Shown: positions 17,731-26,296, numbered from the stretch's first letter. The stretch: DNA of 37,963 bases from Parabacteroides acidifaciens (GCF_003363715.1 NZ_QREV01000025.1:1-37963), one strand, 5' to 3'. Notes: a model not told the origin generated them from the letters alone. Made by a program: numbers and translations.

Positions 17731-18750
17731 TTATTCAATTACCGTGACCCAACCATACGTATCAGGCTCGTCACCATATTGAATAGCACGCAATTTATTG
17801 TATAGCTTTTCGCACACAGGACCCGGCTTGCCGTCTTTGGCGATAACATACGATTTATTAATATCCAGGTCGTCGATCTGCGAGATCGGAGCGATAACGG
17901 CAGCTGTTCCGCATTCGGCTGCTTCGTCGAATGTAGCGATTTCCTCTACCGGGATCGGACGGCGTTCCACTGTCAGGCCCATATCGACAGCCAACTGTTG
18001 CAAACTCTTGTTCGTAATAGAAGGTAGGATCGAATGGGATTGCGGAGTGATATAGCTGTTGCCGCGAATACCGAAGAAGTTAGCCGGACCGCATTCGTCC
18101 AGATATTTCTTTTCTTTCGGGTCCAGATACAGAACAGCTGCATAACCCAGTTCGTGAGCTCTTTCACCGGCAACTAAACTGGCTGCATAGTTACCACCTA
18201 CTTTGATCGTACCGGTTCCCTGTGGAGCTGCACGGTCGTATTCGCGCATGATACACACTTTGGAAGGTTTGAAACCGCCTTTGAAATACGGTCCTACCGG
18301 AGTAACAAATACCATGAACATATATTCGGGAGCCGGTTTCACGCCCACCTGCGCGCCCAAACCGATCATCAACGGACGGATATACAAGGCTGCGCCGCTT
18401 TCATAAGGCGGAACAAAACGTTCGTTCAGCTTCACCACCTTGCGGACCGCCTCCTCGAACATCTCGACGGGCAGTTCAGCCATCTTGATACCACGGCTGG
18501 AAGACTGCATGCGTTTGCCGTTCTCGTCCATACGGAACACACGGATCTTGCCGTCTTTCCCTTTGAACGCTTTCAGCCCTTCAAACGACTCCTGTCCATA
18601 ATGCAGACAAGTAGCCGCCATATGAATATTAATGATTTCGGAAGAACTCACTTCCAGCTCCCCCCATTTGCCATCTCGATAGTAACACCTTACATTATAG
18701 TCTGTCTTCATATAACCGAATGCCAGATCAGACCAATTCATATTTTCCAT
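17731..18750 (-). CDS. ilvE: Branched-chain amino acid aminotransferase
   Basis: This 339-residue fold-type IV PLP enzyme transfers the amino group between glutamate and branched-chain 2-oxo acids, the last step of leucine, isoleucine and valine synthesis. The PLP lysine is K183 in GTIKVGGNYAAS. YGQESFEGLKAF (51-62), YIRPLMIG and DECGPANFF mark the substrate and cofactor pocket. The length agrees with the long bacterial BCAT II type. It is transcribed alone from the promoter at 18778-18785, and its 3' end borders a heptamer array. Confidence 0.95.
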   Translation of the reverse strand: MENMNWSDLAFGYMKTDYNVRCYYRDGKWGELEVSSSEIINIHMAATCLHYGQESFEGLKAFKGKDGKIRVFRMDENGKRMQSSSRGIKMAELPVEMFEEAVRKVVKLNERFVPPYESGAALYIRPLMIGLGAQVGVKPAPEYMFMVFVTPVGPYFKGGFKPSKVCIMREYDRAAPQGTGTIKVGGNYAASLVAGERAHELGYAAVLYLDPKEKKYLDECGPANFFGIRGNSYITPQSHSILPSITNKSLQQLAVDMGLTVERRPIPVEEIATFDEAAECGTAAVIAPISQIDDLDINKSYVIAKDGKPGPVCEKLYNKLRAIQYGDEPDTYGWVTVIE

Positions 18751-19116
18751 ATCTTATCGTAATTAGATTATTGAACGCAAAGATATTAATAAAACGACAG
18801 ATCGAAACAAAAAAGTCGCTAAAAGAAAGTCTTCACCTAAACCTATTTGAAAATAGACCGGGATGTATCTGAAATTTCCCCGGCAACTAATCCGATGCCG
18901 ATAACCGTCGATCATACGACTTATAATTATCGGCCAACAAGACAATCGGTATTAACACACGAATAAAACCCGTTCATTATTCTGATTATTAGCAATTTAT
19001 TTAAAGGCCACCAGGTATAGAAGATTTAGAGATTAGGAGCGTATCCCTATATTTACTAATTTCGTCCTGTAATAAAAACAGGAAAAAGATAATATTAATC
19101 AATAAAACAGAACACA
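18751..19116. other. 366-bp intergenic region between ilvE and the PNPOx-like gene
   Basis: This divergent region holds the ilvE promoter and, on the plus strand, AT-rich sequence before ATG 19117. A short CCTGT/ACAGG hairpin lies near 19065-19081. No exact TAnnTTTG was found for the rightward gene and no small gene is supported. Confidence 0.5.
18778..18785 (-). promoter_or_regulatory. -7 box of ilvE
   Basis: The minus strand reads TATCTTTG, an exact TAnnTTTG match, 27 bp upstream of ATG 18750. Confidence 0.6.
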
Positions 19117-19551
19117 ATGAAAGATGCAGAAAAAACAATTGGAGCCATAGCCGACAAACAGTCTATTTCTTTTATCGGCTCGATAGATGCGGAAGGATTT
19201 CCGAATATAAAAGCGATGTTACAGCCCCGGAAACGTGAAGGGATTCAAACATTCTATTTTACTACGAATACGTCATCCAGGCGCGTTGCCCAGTATCTGA
19301 AAGATAACCATGCCTGCATATACTTCTGCGACAGGCGTTTCTTCCGGGGCGTCATGCTGCGCGGCACAATGGAAGTCCTGACCGACAATGCCAGCAAAGA
19401 AATGATCTGGCAAGACGGCGACACAATGTATTATCCGGAGGGAGTAACAGACCCGGATTACTGTGTTTTGCGGTTCACGGCAATTTCCGGAAGGTATTAC
19501 AGCAACTTTAAATCCGAGGATTTTATAATCTCAGATTGCAGGAACAGGTAG
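19117..19551 (+). CDS. Pyridoxamine 5'-phosphate oxidase-like flavin-binding protein
   Basis: This 144-residue protein has the split-barrel fold of the PNPOx-like family, close to the general stress protein 26 group. GSIDAEGFPNIKAM (about 22-35), FYFTTNTSSRRVAQ and CIYFCDRRFFRGVMLRG follow the family order. Such proteins bind FMN or F420-like cofactors; their substrates are usually unknown. It lies 34 bp upstream of metF on the same strand, but metF has its own good promoter inside this gap and the end of this gene. Confidence 0.8.
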   Translation: MKDAEKTIGAIADKQSISFIGSIDAEGFPNIKAMLQPRKREGIQTFYFTTNTSSRRVAQYLKDNHACIYFCDRRFFRGVMLRGTMEVLTDNASKEMIWQDGDTMYYPEGVTDPDYCVLRFTAISGRYYSNFKSEDFIISDCRNR

Positions 19552-19566
19552 GATTTATTACTTTTG
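19536..19566 (+). promoter_or_regulatory. Promoter of metF
   Basis: TACTTTTG (19559-19566) matches TAnnTTTG, and a TTG lies at 19536-19538 upstream with roughly the required spacing. The -33 part falls within the last codons of the upstream gene. Confidence 0.6.
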
Positions 19567-19585
19567 TGGCAAAATATAGCACAAT

Positions 19586-20536
19586 ATGAAAGTAATCGAT
19601 CTGATCAATAATAGCAAGAGCACTGCTTTTTCATTTGAAATACTTCCTCCACTGAAAGGGAACAGCATACAGAAAGTCTATAATGTCATAGACAAACTGA
19701 TAGAATTCGATCCTAAATACATTAATATAACGTCTCACCACAGCGAATATATTTATAAGACGTTGCCGGACGGCAGCATCCAGAAGGTGAATATCCGCAA
19801 ACGCCCCGGTTCGGTTGCCATCGCTTCGGCTATCCAGAATAAATATAACATCACGGCTGTGCCTCATATTATATGTAAGGGATTCACGAAGGACGAGACG
19901 GAATATGCACTGATCGACCTGAATTTTTTAGGCGTTTATGACCTGTTGCTGCTTCGCGGAGATGTGAAAACAATCGAAGCCGGACAAAACACGGACCTGT
20001 ATCACGAACATGCAACCGACCTTCAGGAACAAGTGAACAACTTCAATAAAGGTATTGCCCTGGACGGATCGAGATTTGAGGCGAACGAAACTCCGTACTC
20101 TTACGGAATGGCTTGCTATCCGGAAAAGCATGAAGAGGCGCCCAATATGGAATCGGATATTTTCTATCTGAAAGAGAAAGTAAAGAACGGGGCGGATTAT
20201 CTGGTGACACAAATGTTTTTCGACAACGAGAAATATTACTCATTCGTTGACCGTTGCCGTGCGGAAGGCATTACAGTCCCCATTATTCCCGGAATCAAGC
20301 CGATCGTATTTAAGAACCAACTGACCGTCCTGCCTAAGATATTCCGTTCGGACATCCCCGAACCGTTCGCAACAGAGCTTCGCAAATGCAAGACTGACGA
20401 AGAGGCAAAGGCCGTCGGTGTCGAATGGTGCATCCAGCAATGCAAAGACTTGATTGCGCATGGCGTTCCGAGTCTGCATTTCTATACGATGATGGCTTCG
20501 GATAGCGTCTATAAGGTGGCAAAAGAGGTCTATTGA
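19586..20536 (+). CDS. metF: 5,10-methylenetetrahydrofolate reductase
   Basis: This 316-residue flavoprotein reduces methylene-tetrahydrofolate to 5-methyl-tetrahydrofolate, the methyl donor for methionine synthesis. The family hallmark FSFEILPPLKG lies at the N-terminus (catalytic glutamate), with LLLLRGD, YPEKHEEA and TQMFFDNEKY in the expected order. It starts at ATG 19586 behind its own promoter. It converges with the second asparaginase gene, with a repeat-type hairpin between them. Confidence 0.93.
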   Translation: MKVIDLINNSKSTAFSFEILPPLKGNSIQKVYNVIDKLIEFDPKYINITSHHSEYIYKTLPDGSIQKVNIRKRPGSVAIASAIQNKYNITAVPHIICKGFTKDETEYALIDLNFLGVYDLLLLRGDVKTIEAGQNTDLYHEHATDLQEQVNNFNKGIALDGSRFEANETPYSYGMACYPEKHEEAPNMESDIFYLKEKVKNGADYLVTQMFFDNEKYYSFVDRCRAEGITVPIIPGIKPIVFKNQLTVLPKIFRSDIPEPFATELRKCKTDEEAKAVGVEWCIQQCKDLIAHGVPSLHFYTMMASDSVYKVAKEVY

Positions 20537-20548
20537 AATACGGAATTC

Positions 20549-20609
20549 TTTTCATGGGCATAAAACAATATTTCCATGCCCATGAAAATATGTTTCCATG
20601 CTCATGAAA
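20549..20609. repeat. Palindromic intergenic repeat and likely bidirectional terminator
   Basis: TTTTCATGGGCAT (20549-20561) pairs perfectly over 13 bp with ATGCCCATGAAAA (20576-20588) around a 14-nt loop. The second arm is then repeated directly with a 22-bp period (TTTCCATGCCCATGAAA, then TTTCCATGCTCATGAAA). It fills most of the 80-bp gap between the convergent metF and asparaginase genes. Confidence 0.7.
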
Positions 20610-20616
20610 TATATTC

Positions 20617-21660
20617 TCAAACAATAGTAATCTCTCCGATCAGCGAACAGTTCAGATGTTCCTTTACTTCGTCCGGTGTCATGCCGTGCCCGAACAGAAA
20701 CATCAGTTTGGCTACCGCACATTCGGTCGTACTGTCGTAACCGCTCACGACACCGGCGTCCAGCAATCTTCGTCCGGTTTCATAGCGATGCATTTCCACG
20801 CTCCCGGCCAGGCATTGTGTGACATTGACAATGACAATGCCCCGGTCGACCGCATCTTTCAACATTTCCAACAGCCAGTCATATCCGGGAGCATTTCCGC
20901 TGCCGAACGTCTCCATCACGACACCTTTCAATCCGGGAATATTCAGGATGCTTTCCACCACCAATGGAGAGATTCCGGGGAAAATCTTCAGAATAGCAAT
21001 ATTCCGGTCCAACAGATAATGAGGCTTCAACGGCTTTCTGGATACCGGATGATAAATCTGGGGAAAATCATATTTAATCGAAATGCCGGCATGCGCCAAC
21101 GGCGGGTAATTATAGGAACGGAAAGCATTGAAATTATCGGCATTCGTCTTGCTGGTCCGGTTTCCACGCAAAAGATCGTTCTCAAAGAAAATACAGACTT
21201 CGGGCACCAACGGCATATCGTTTTCCCGGGCAGCGGCAATCTCTATTGCTGTAATCAGATTTTCCTTTCCATCCGTACGAAGCATGCCGATCGGAAGCTG
21301 CGAACCGGTCAGGATCACCGGTTTGCTCAGGTTCTCGAGCATAAAACTCAGGGCGGATGCGGTAAACGCCATCGTATCAGTCCCATGCAACACGACAAAA
21401 CCATTATAGTCATGATAGTTTTCCGCGATGATCTGTACAATCTTCATCCATGAATCCGGTCCCATTTCCGAAGAATCCATCGGAGGATTAAACTGGATGG
21501 AAGAGACTTTATATCCAAGATTTTTCAGTTCAGGGACGTGTTCTTCCAAATGCTCAAAATTAAAGGCTTCCAAAGAGCCTGTTTCCGGGTTTTCTATCAT
21601 TCCGATAGTACCGCCTGTATATATAATCAGAATAGAAGCGTCATTTTTGCATACATTCAT
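20617..21660 (-). CDS. ansA: Type I (cytoplasmic) L-asparaginase, paralog 2
   Basis: This 347-residue asparaginase has the catalytic YTGGTIG and HGTDTMAF motifs and no signal peptide. It is about 85% identical by eye to the protein encoded at 1296-2354, 19 kb away. The start at 21660 (MNVCKNDASILII) aligns with the chosen start of the paralog. The differences are scattered conservative changes and none falls in the catalytic motifs, so both are probably active. It has its own promoter at 21697-21704 and converges with metF. The duplicates have different neighbours. Confidence 0.93.
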   Translation of the reverse strand: MNVCKNDASILIIYTGGTIGMIENPETGSLEAFNFEHLEEHVPELKNLGYKVSSIQFNPPMDSSEMGPDSWMKIVQIIAENYHDYNGFVVLHGTDTMAFTASALSFMLENLSKPVILTGSQLPIGMLRTDGKENLITAIEIAAARENDMPLVPEVCIFFENDLLRGNRTSKTNADNFNAFRSYNYPPLAHAGISIKYDFPQIYHPVSRKPLKPHYLLDRNIAILKIFPGISPLVVESILNIPGLKGVVMETFGSGNAPGYDWLLEMLKDAVDRGIVIVNVTQCLAGSVEMHRYETGRRLLDAGVVSGYDSTTECAVAKLMFLFGHGMTPDEVKEHLNCSLIGEITIV

Positions 21661-21977
21661 AATACTGCCAGAGTTTATTTGTTATTCTTCACAATGCAAA
21701 GATAAGAACTATCATTTTGAAATCAAAGTAGCAAAACAAAATAATACAAAAGTATAAATCAGACCTACAAAACCAAATAAACCACAGTAAAACATTACAT
21801 TTTGTCACAAACAGGAATAATATAAAAAGAAGAGTCATCCAATCGGTAAAAACCTCACCCGGATAAAATCGACAAAATATCAGAAGTTATGCAACAAAAT
21901 GAAAAAAAAGATTGTTATTGGATAGGGGTTTTTCAAGACATCACCGTCTTACTGGTAAAATTATAATTTTTACGAAG
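21661..21977. other. 317-bp intergenic region
   Basis: This AT-rich stretch holds the asparaginase promoter (21697-21704, minus) and an AT-rich near-palindrome near 21956-21974 just before a small reading frame. No other gene or structured RNA was recognised. Confidence 0.5.
21697..21704 (-). promoter_or_regulatory. -7 box of asparaginase paralog 2
   Basis: The minus strand reads TATCTTTG, an exact TAnnTTTG match, 36 bp upstream of ATG 21660. Confidence 0.6.
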
Positions 21978-22097
21978 ATGAAATACGTTTTGTTTATTGC
22001 AATGGATCTGGCTTTATATCCTTTTTTGCTCCTGCTTTTTATTGCGAAAGGCATCAAAGAAAAAATTATTCGTACCTTTGCTCTATCAACTCAATAA
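21978..22097 (+). CDS. Possible 39-aa single-span membrane peptide
   Basis: From ATG 21978 a 39-residue peptide begins MKYVLFIAMDLALYPFLLLL, with one hydrophobic span followed by a basic tail (KGIKEKIIR). This is the layout of a small inner-membrane protein with its C-terminus in the cytoplasm. It ends 9 bp before holB, and the holB -7 box lies in its last codons. A longer frame from 21912 exists but starts in less protein-like sequence. No family was recognised, and the frame could be fortuitous. Confidence 0.4.
   Translation: MKYVLFIAMDLALYPFLLLLFIAKGIKEKIIRTFALSTQ
22073..22080 (+). promoter_or_regulatory. -7 box of holB
   Basis: TACCTTTG matches TAnnTTTG and lies 26 bp upstream of ATG 22107, inside the preceding small frame. 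Confidence 0.5.
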
Positions 22098-22106
22098 GGA
22101 GCATAC

Positions 22107-23231
22107 ATGTACTTCAAAGATATTATCGGTCAGGAAGATATAAAAAAACGACTTATACAATCGGCGCAAACAGGCGTCGTCCCGCATGCACAACTTTTCA
22201 CGGAACAGGGCGGTGCAGGCGCTTTTCCTCTTGCATTGGCTTATGCACGCTACCTGAACTGCACGGATCGGACGGAAACGGATTCTTGCGGCCATTGCCC
22301 GTCATGTCTGAAGTACAACGAACTGGCACACCCGGATCTCCACTTCGTGTTTCCGATTATTTCCAAGAAAGAGAAGAAGAAGGAAGTCTGCGACGATTAC
22401 CTCACCGAATGGCGGGGTTTCCTGAAAGACCGTCCTTATTTCGATATTGACAACTGGCTGGATTATATCGATGCAGGCAATTCGCAGGCATTGATCTATT
22501 CGAAGGAAAGCGATGAAATTATCCGCAAGCTAAGCCTCAAAATATATGAAGCGACCTACCGGATACTGCTGGTCTGGCTGCCTGAAAAACTGCATCCGAC
22601 CTGTGCCAACAAGCTCCTGAAAATCATTGAGGAACCGCCGCAGAACACAGTTATCCTGATGGTATCGGAACTTCCCGACCTGGTTTTAGGAACGATTCTT
22701 TCGCGTGCACAGCGTATCAATGTGCGGGGCATTCAACCGGAAGATATCACAACCTCTATGATCTCCCGCTTCGGACTGGCTCCCGAAGACGCCAAGCATG
22801 TCGCCCACCTGGCAAACGGCAGCTACCTGAAAGCAGTCGAAGCAATCAGCTTAGGGGAAGAGAACAAATTCTATCTGGAACAATTCAAAGGTATGATGCG
22901 TAACTCCTGGGCGCGGAATGTCAGGGGCATGAAAGATATGGCGGACGTATTGGCAAGCATCGGCCGCGAACGGCAGAAAAACTTCCTGGCGTACTGCCAA
23001 CATCTGATACGCGAGAATTTCATGTACCGTTTCCAATCGCCGGAACTTAATTATATGAATTTAGACGAAGCCGGTTTCGCTGTGAAGTTCGCTCCTTTTA
23101 TCAATGAGCGGAATGTAATCGACATCATGGACGAATTGGCAAAGGCAGAACGCCATGTGACACAGAACGTAAATGCAAAAATGGTCTTCTTCGACCTCTC
23201 CTTGCGACTGACAGTGCTGATCAAACGGTAA
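22107..23231 (+). CDS. holB: DNA polymerase III delta-prime subunit
   Basis: This 374-residue clamp-loader subunit begins FKDIIGQEDIKKRL, the usual AAA+ N-box region. The zinc-binding cysteines of the clamp-loader module are visible (C52, C61, C64, C67 in CGHCPSCLKY). The P-loop position reads EQGGAGAFPLA, lacking the GKT of active ATPases, as expected for delta-prime, which does not hydrolyse ATP. NKLLKIIEEPPQNT and LSRAQRI match the conserved DnaX/HolB core. It is followed by a GldB-like lipoprotein gene after 243 bp. Confidence 0.92.
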   Translation: MYFKDIIGQEDIKKRLIQSAQTGVVPHAQLFTEQGGAGAFPLALAYARYLNCTDRTETDSCGHCPSCLKYNELAHPDLHFVFPIISKKEKKKEVCDDYLTEWRGFLKDRPYFDIDNWLDYIDAGNSQALIYSKESDEIIRKLSLKIYEATYRILLVWLPEKLHPTCANKLLKIIEEPPQNTVILMVSELPDLVLGTILSRAQRINVRGIQPEDITTSMISRFGLAPEDAKHVAHLANGSYLKAVEAISLGEENKFYLEQFKGMMRNSWARNVRGMKDMADVLASIGRERQKNFLAYCQHLIRENFMYRFQSPELNYMNLDEAGFAVKFAPFINERNVIDIMDELAKAERHVTQNVNAKMVFFDLSLRLTVLIKR

Positions 23232-23474
23232 TCTTTTGTTTCACGGCTGTAACATGAATAGCGGGTAGGTATCGAAGGAGCACACATCCCGCATCGTTCA
23301 TTCTATCTGCCGGGTTATTCATTCCTTTACGGCACTATAAACCCATGAAGTACTGCATTTGTTGATATGTGAATCATCGACATTCGTTCGAGTGAATACA
23401 AAGAAGGGATTGTACAATATAATGTAACTACATCCGTTATTATTGGTAACGTTGTCGATTCAAATGAAATTCTT

Positions 23475-24473
23475 ATGAAATCAAAATTACTGCTGATACT
23501 TTCCCTGTCGTTCTACCTGTTTAGTTGTAACGGACAGAATACACATATTCCGGCTGCCGTCACGTCGGCTGCTCCGGTAAAAATCAACCGTTTCGACAAA
23601 GAGCTTTTTAAGCTGGTCGATACAGGCGACTCAACCCGACAAGCAGAAATCACCGGCGGATATCCCCAAATGCTCGACGTCCTCGGGAAAGGCATCCTGA
23701 ATATGAAATCGCCGGCAATGCCCGGATTCTTCGATAAGCTGACAAGCTACTATTCCGAACCGACGCTGAAAAGCCTGTATGCCGATGCTATCCGCCAATA
23801 TGACGACGTATCACAGATCGAACAACAATTAGGCAACGGTTTCGCATGGCTGAAAGCTTGTTTCCCATCCATGCAGATTCCGGCTATTTATATGCACGTT
23901 TCCGGTTTTAACCAGAATGTATTGGTCGGCGACAGCCTGCTATCTATCTCGATCGATAAATACTTAGGCGAAGAATACCCGCTCTATCAGGAGTTCTTCT
24001 ATGATTTCCAACGCCGCCTCATGACGCCCGAACATATCGTTCCCGACTATCTGGCCGGTTGGTTGATGTCCGAATATCCGTTTGAAGGAAAAGAGAATGT
24101 GCTGCTGGACCGCATGATTTATGAAGGAAAAATAAAATACCTGATCCACCAGGCATTCCCCGAACTGACGCCCGAACAGCTAATGGGCTACACGGTGGCT
24201 TCCTATAACTGGTGCAAGGAAAACGAAGCCAACCTGTGGAAGGCAATCATAGAACGCAAACATCTCTATACTCCCGACCAGATGACTACCACCAAATATT
24301 TCGATAGTACGCCATCGGTGTTCCTCTCCAGCGACGCTCCTGGAAACATCGGCAGTTGGATTGGTTGGCAGATTGTTGACAAATATATGAAGGAAACGGA
24401 TGCTACGCCCGAAGCTCTGATGCAGAACAACGACAGCCAAGCCATCCTGACAGCTTCAAAATACAAACCCTGA
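23475..24473 (+). CDS. gldB: GldB-like lipoprotein
   Basis: This 332-residue lipoprotein has a type II signal with lipobox LFSC (cysteine 18). The body follows the GldB family, with INRFDKELF near the N-terminus and YMHVSGFNQNV, SIDKYLGEEYPLY and WLMSEYPFEG in the middle. The C-terminal part has SSDAPGNIGSWIGWQIVDKYM. GldB is needed for gliding in Flavobacterium, but homologs occur widely in non-gliding Bacteroidales, where the role is unknown. It follows holB, an arrangement I recall only loosely. The 243-bp upstream gap contains no exact -7 consensus. Confidence 0.85.
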   Translation: MKSKLLLILSLSFYLFSCNGQNTHIPAAVTSAAPVKINRFDKELFKLVDTGDSTRQAEITGGYPQMLDVLGKGILNMKSPAMPGFFDKLTSYYSEPTLKSLYADAIRQYDDVSQIEQQLGNGFAWLKACFPSMQIPAIYMHVSGFNQNVLVGDSLLSISIDKYLGEEYPLYQEFFYDFQRRLMTPEHIVPDYLAGWLMSEYPFEGKENVLLDRMIYEGKIKYLIHQAFPELTPEQLMGYTVASYNWCKENEANLWKAIIERKHLYTPDQMTTTKYFDSTPSVFLSSDAPGNIGSWIGWQIVDKYMKETDATPEALMQNNDSQAILTASKYKP

Positions 24474-24504
24474 AAGGAAACGGCAAATCAGATAAAAAAG
24501 AAAA

Positions 24505-24530
24505 CCGTCCTATTCTCGCGAACGGGACGG
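24505..24530 (-). terminator. Terminator of the second ABC-F gene
   Basis: CCGTCC (24505-24510) pairs with GGACGG (24525-24530), with an extra TTC/GAA inside. The minus-strand stem is followed by TTTTCTTTTTT, so it terminates the leftward ABC-F transcript; the plus side lacks a T run. Confidence 0.7.
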
Positions 24531-24569
24531 ATAACCTAATCTAACTTAATTCTAATACCATGAAAAACA

Positions 24570-26186
24570 CTATGTCTTAATAACAGGTCCGGAATTAAAA
24601 AGTTTAATGGAGCGGTTTATTTGTATTTCTTTCACAAAATAAAGATCATGCGAGATCAACAGCACCGTTCCTCTATAACTCTTTATAGCCGCTGTTATTA
24701 TCTCAACACTCCGAATATCCAGATTGTTCGTCGGTTCGTCTAAAATAAACAGATCCGGCGTATTATTGCCAATCATCAGGCAGCAGAACAGCAGGCGTAT
24801 CTTCTCTCCCCCACTCAGACAGGCGCAAGGTTTATCCCACGTCCCGTAAGGAAACAGATAACGGTTCAGGATCGATTTCAGTTCATGCTCCGCCTTATGT
24901 CCGGTATTGAAGCGTTCCGTCTGTTCAAAGACAGTCAGGGCGGGATCGATTACAGAACATTCCTGGTCGATATAAAGATAACTGAAATCAGCCCGCGTGA
25001 TTACTCCGGACACCGGCTGCAATTCGCCCAGTAAAAGCCTGACCAGAGTCGTTTTCCCGCTCCCGTTATTCCCGGTGATATGGACGCGGTCTCCACTCCT
25101 GATCCGGAAATCCAGCGGCGACGACCACAGGCAAGAAGAAGAATAACCGAAGTTGACCTGTTCGGCAGTTATCAGTATCTTGCCGGTGTGTAAGGCGGAA
25201 GAATTAAAGTTCGTCTGAAGCGCCCGCATATCAGGGATTGTGTTCTGGAGTTCCGCGACCGAACTTTGCAGGGAAACGATCTTCTCCTCGTGGACATCAT
25301 TCAGCCGGACAGTACTCTTCTCTGCTTTATCTTTCAGCGTATTGACTGCCATCCGCGAAATGCCCTTTTTAAAACTCGTCTTATCGCTATGGGCATTCGC
25401 TTTATTCTTCCGTTCCAACGTTTCACGGGCCACTTTGCGAGCCAGGCGCAACTCTTTTTCCTTTTCATCCAACTGGTTCTGCAAGGCTGTCAAAGCCAGT
25501 TCCTTCTGCTCCCTGTAAAAATCATAATTGCCGCCGTAGAGAGTGACGCCGTTCCTTTCCAGCTCGCAGATGCCTGGTAAAAGGTTCAGCAACGTCCGGT
25601 CATGGCTGACAATCAACAGGGTCGAACGCCCGGTCCGGACCATTTCATAGAGTTTGTCCCGACTGGATATATCCAGATGGTTCGTCGGTTCGTCCATCAG
25701 GATTATTTCCGGTGTATGAACCGAAATGCCGGAAAGGAACACCTTTGTCTTTTCCCCTCCGCTCAACGAATGCATCGGTTGGGATAATTGCAGATGTTCC
25801 AAATCCCAGAAAGCAAGAGCCGAGAGGCAACGTTCCTCCACACTCCAATCGTCATTCAGACGGGTAAAATTTTCCACCGAAGCGTCGCCCGCAAGAATAG
25901 CATGAAGTGCCTTTATCGGTCCGTCCACCCGCAAAGCCTCCGCCACCGTCAGGTGGTCGAACTGCCCGAAATGTTGCGGGACGTAATAAGGCCGGGAAGT
26001 ACATACAACCTCTCCTGAGGAGGGTTTCAGGCTTCCTTCGAGAATACGCAGTAAGGTCGATTTACCGGAACCATTATTGCCGACCAGCGCCAAACGCTGT
26101 CCTTTATTAACTGTTAAATTGATGTTCTGAAAAAGTGGTTCTTTGTCGGCATGAACATAGCATAGCTGATGTACGGATATGCACAT
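24570..26186 (-). CDS. ABC-F family ATPase, possibly antibiotic-resistance type
   Basis: This 538-residue twin-ABC protein has no membrane domain. Domain 1 has GNNGSGKS (36-43), LSGGEKTK and LMDEPTNHLD. Domain 2 has GNNGSGKTT (about 374-382), LSGGEKIR and FILDEPTNNLD. The interdomain linker is long and basic (about 235-320, with SFKKGISRMAVNTLKDKAEK), a style seen in ribosome-protection ABC-F proteins such as Lsa and Vga. It is clearly different from the ABC-F protein at 4632-6269. The 130-nt leader contains a small upstream reading frame and competing hairpins, which is compatible with drug-induced expression. Resistance function is inference only. Confidence 0.85.
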   Translation of the reverse strand: MCISVHQLCYVHADKEPLFQNINLTVNKGQRLALVGNNGSGKSTLLRILEGSLKPSSGEVVCTSRPYYVPQHFGQFDHLTVAEALRVDGPIKALHAILAGDASVENFTRLNDDWSVEERCLSALAFWDLEHLQLSQPMHSLSGGEKTKVFLSGISVHTPEIILMDEPTNHLDISSRDKLYEMVRTGRSTLLIVSHDRTLLNLLPGICELERNGVTLYGGNYDFYREQKELALTALQNQLDEKEKELRLARKVARETLERKNKANAHSDKTSFKKGISRMAVNTLKDKAEKSTVRLNDVHEEKIVSLQSSVAELQNTIPDMRALQTNFNSSALHTGKILITAEQVNFGYSSSCLWSSPLDFRIRSGDRVHITGNNGSGKTTLVRLLLGELQPVSGVITRADFSYLYIDQECSVIDPALTVFEQTERFNTGHKAEHELKSILNRYLFPYGTWDKPCACLSGGEKIRLLFCCLMIGNNTPDLFILDEPTNNLDIRSVEIITAAIKSYRGTVLLISHDLYFVKEIQINRSIKLFNSGPVIKT

Positions 26187-26234
26187 AGTTTTCTTTGGAT
26201 TAAGAAATTAAAACTAAAAGGATAATTCACAAAC

Positions 26235-26278
26235 GTGCCGGAGAGTGGCACTGGGGGAAAGGCCGGACAGAAACCGGC
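26235..26278 (-). promoter_or_regulatory. Candidate attenuator hairpins in the ABC-F leader
   Basis: On the minus strand GCCGG (26274-26278) pairs with CCGGC (26262-26266) around a 7-nt loop. GTGCC (26247-26251) then pairs with GGCAC (26235-26239), also around 7 nt. The first arm can instead pair with CCGGC at 26237-26241, so the structures are mutually exclusive. This is the usual logic of attenuation leaders, but no strong T run follows the second hairpin. Confidence 0.4.
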
Positions 26279-26296
26279 TTACTTGGATATTTTCAT
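26279..26296 (-). CDS. Putative 5-aa leader peptide (MKISK) of the ABC-F gene
   Basis: A five-codon frame, ATG AAA ATA TCC AAG TAA, begins about 20 nt after the predicted transcription start. Its stop codon directly touches the first arm of the leader hairpins. A ribosome on it would block that arm. This matches the arrangement of leader peptides ahead of inducible ABC-F genes, but chance occurrence cannot be excluded. Confidence 0.35.
   Translation of the reverse strand: MKISK

Noticed and set aside
24560-24580. Six-codon frame MKNTMS between convergent genes
   Set aside because: It leads into no downstream gene on that strand and overlaps the end of the ABC-F gene, so it cannot be a leader peptide.
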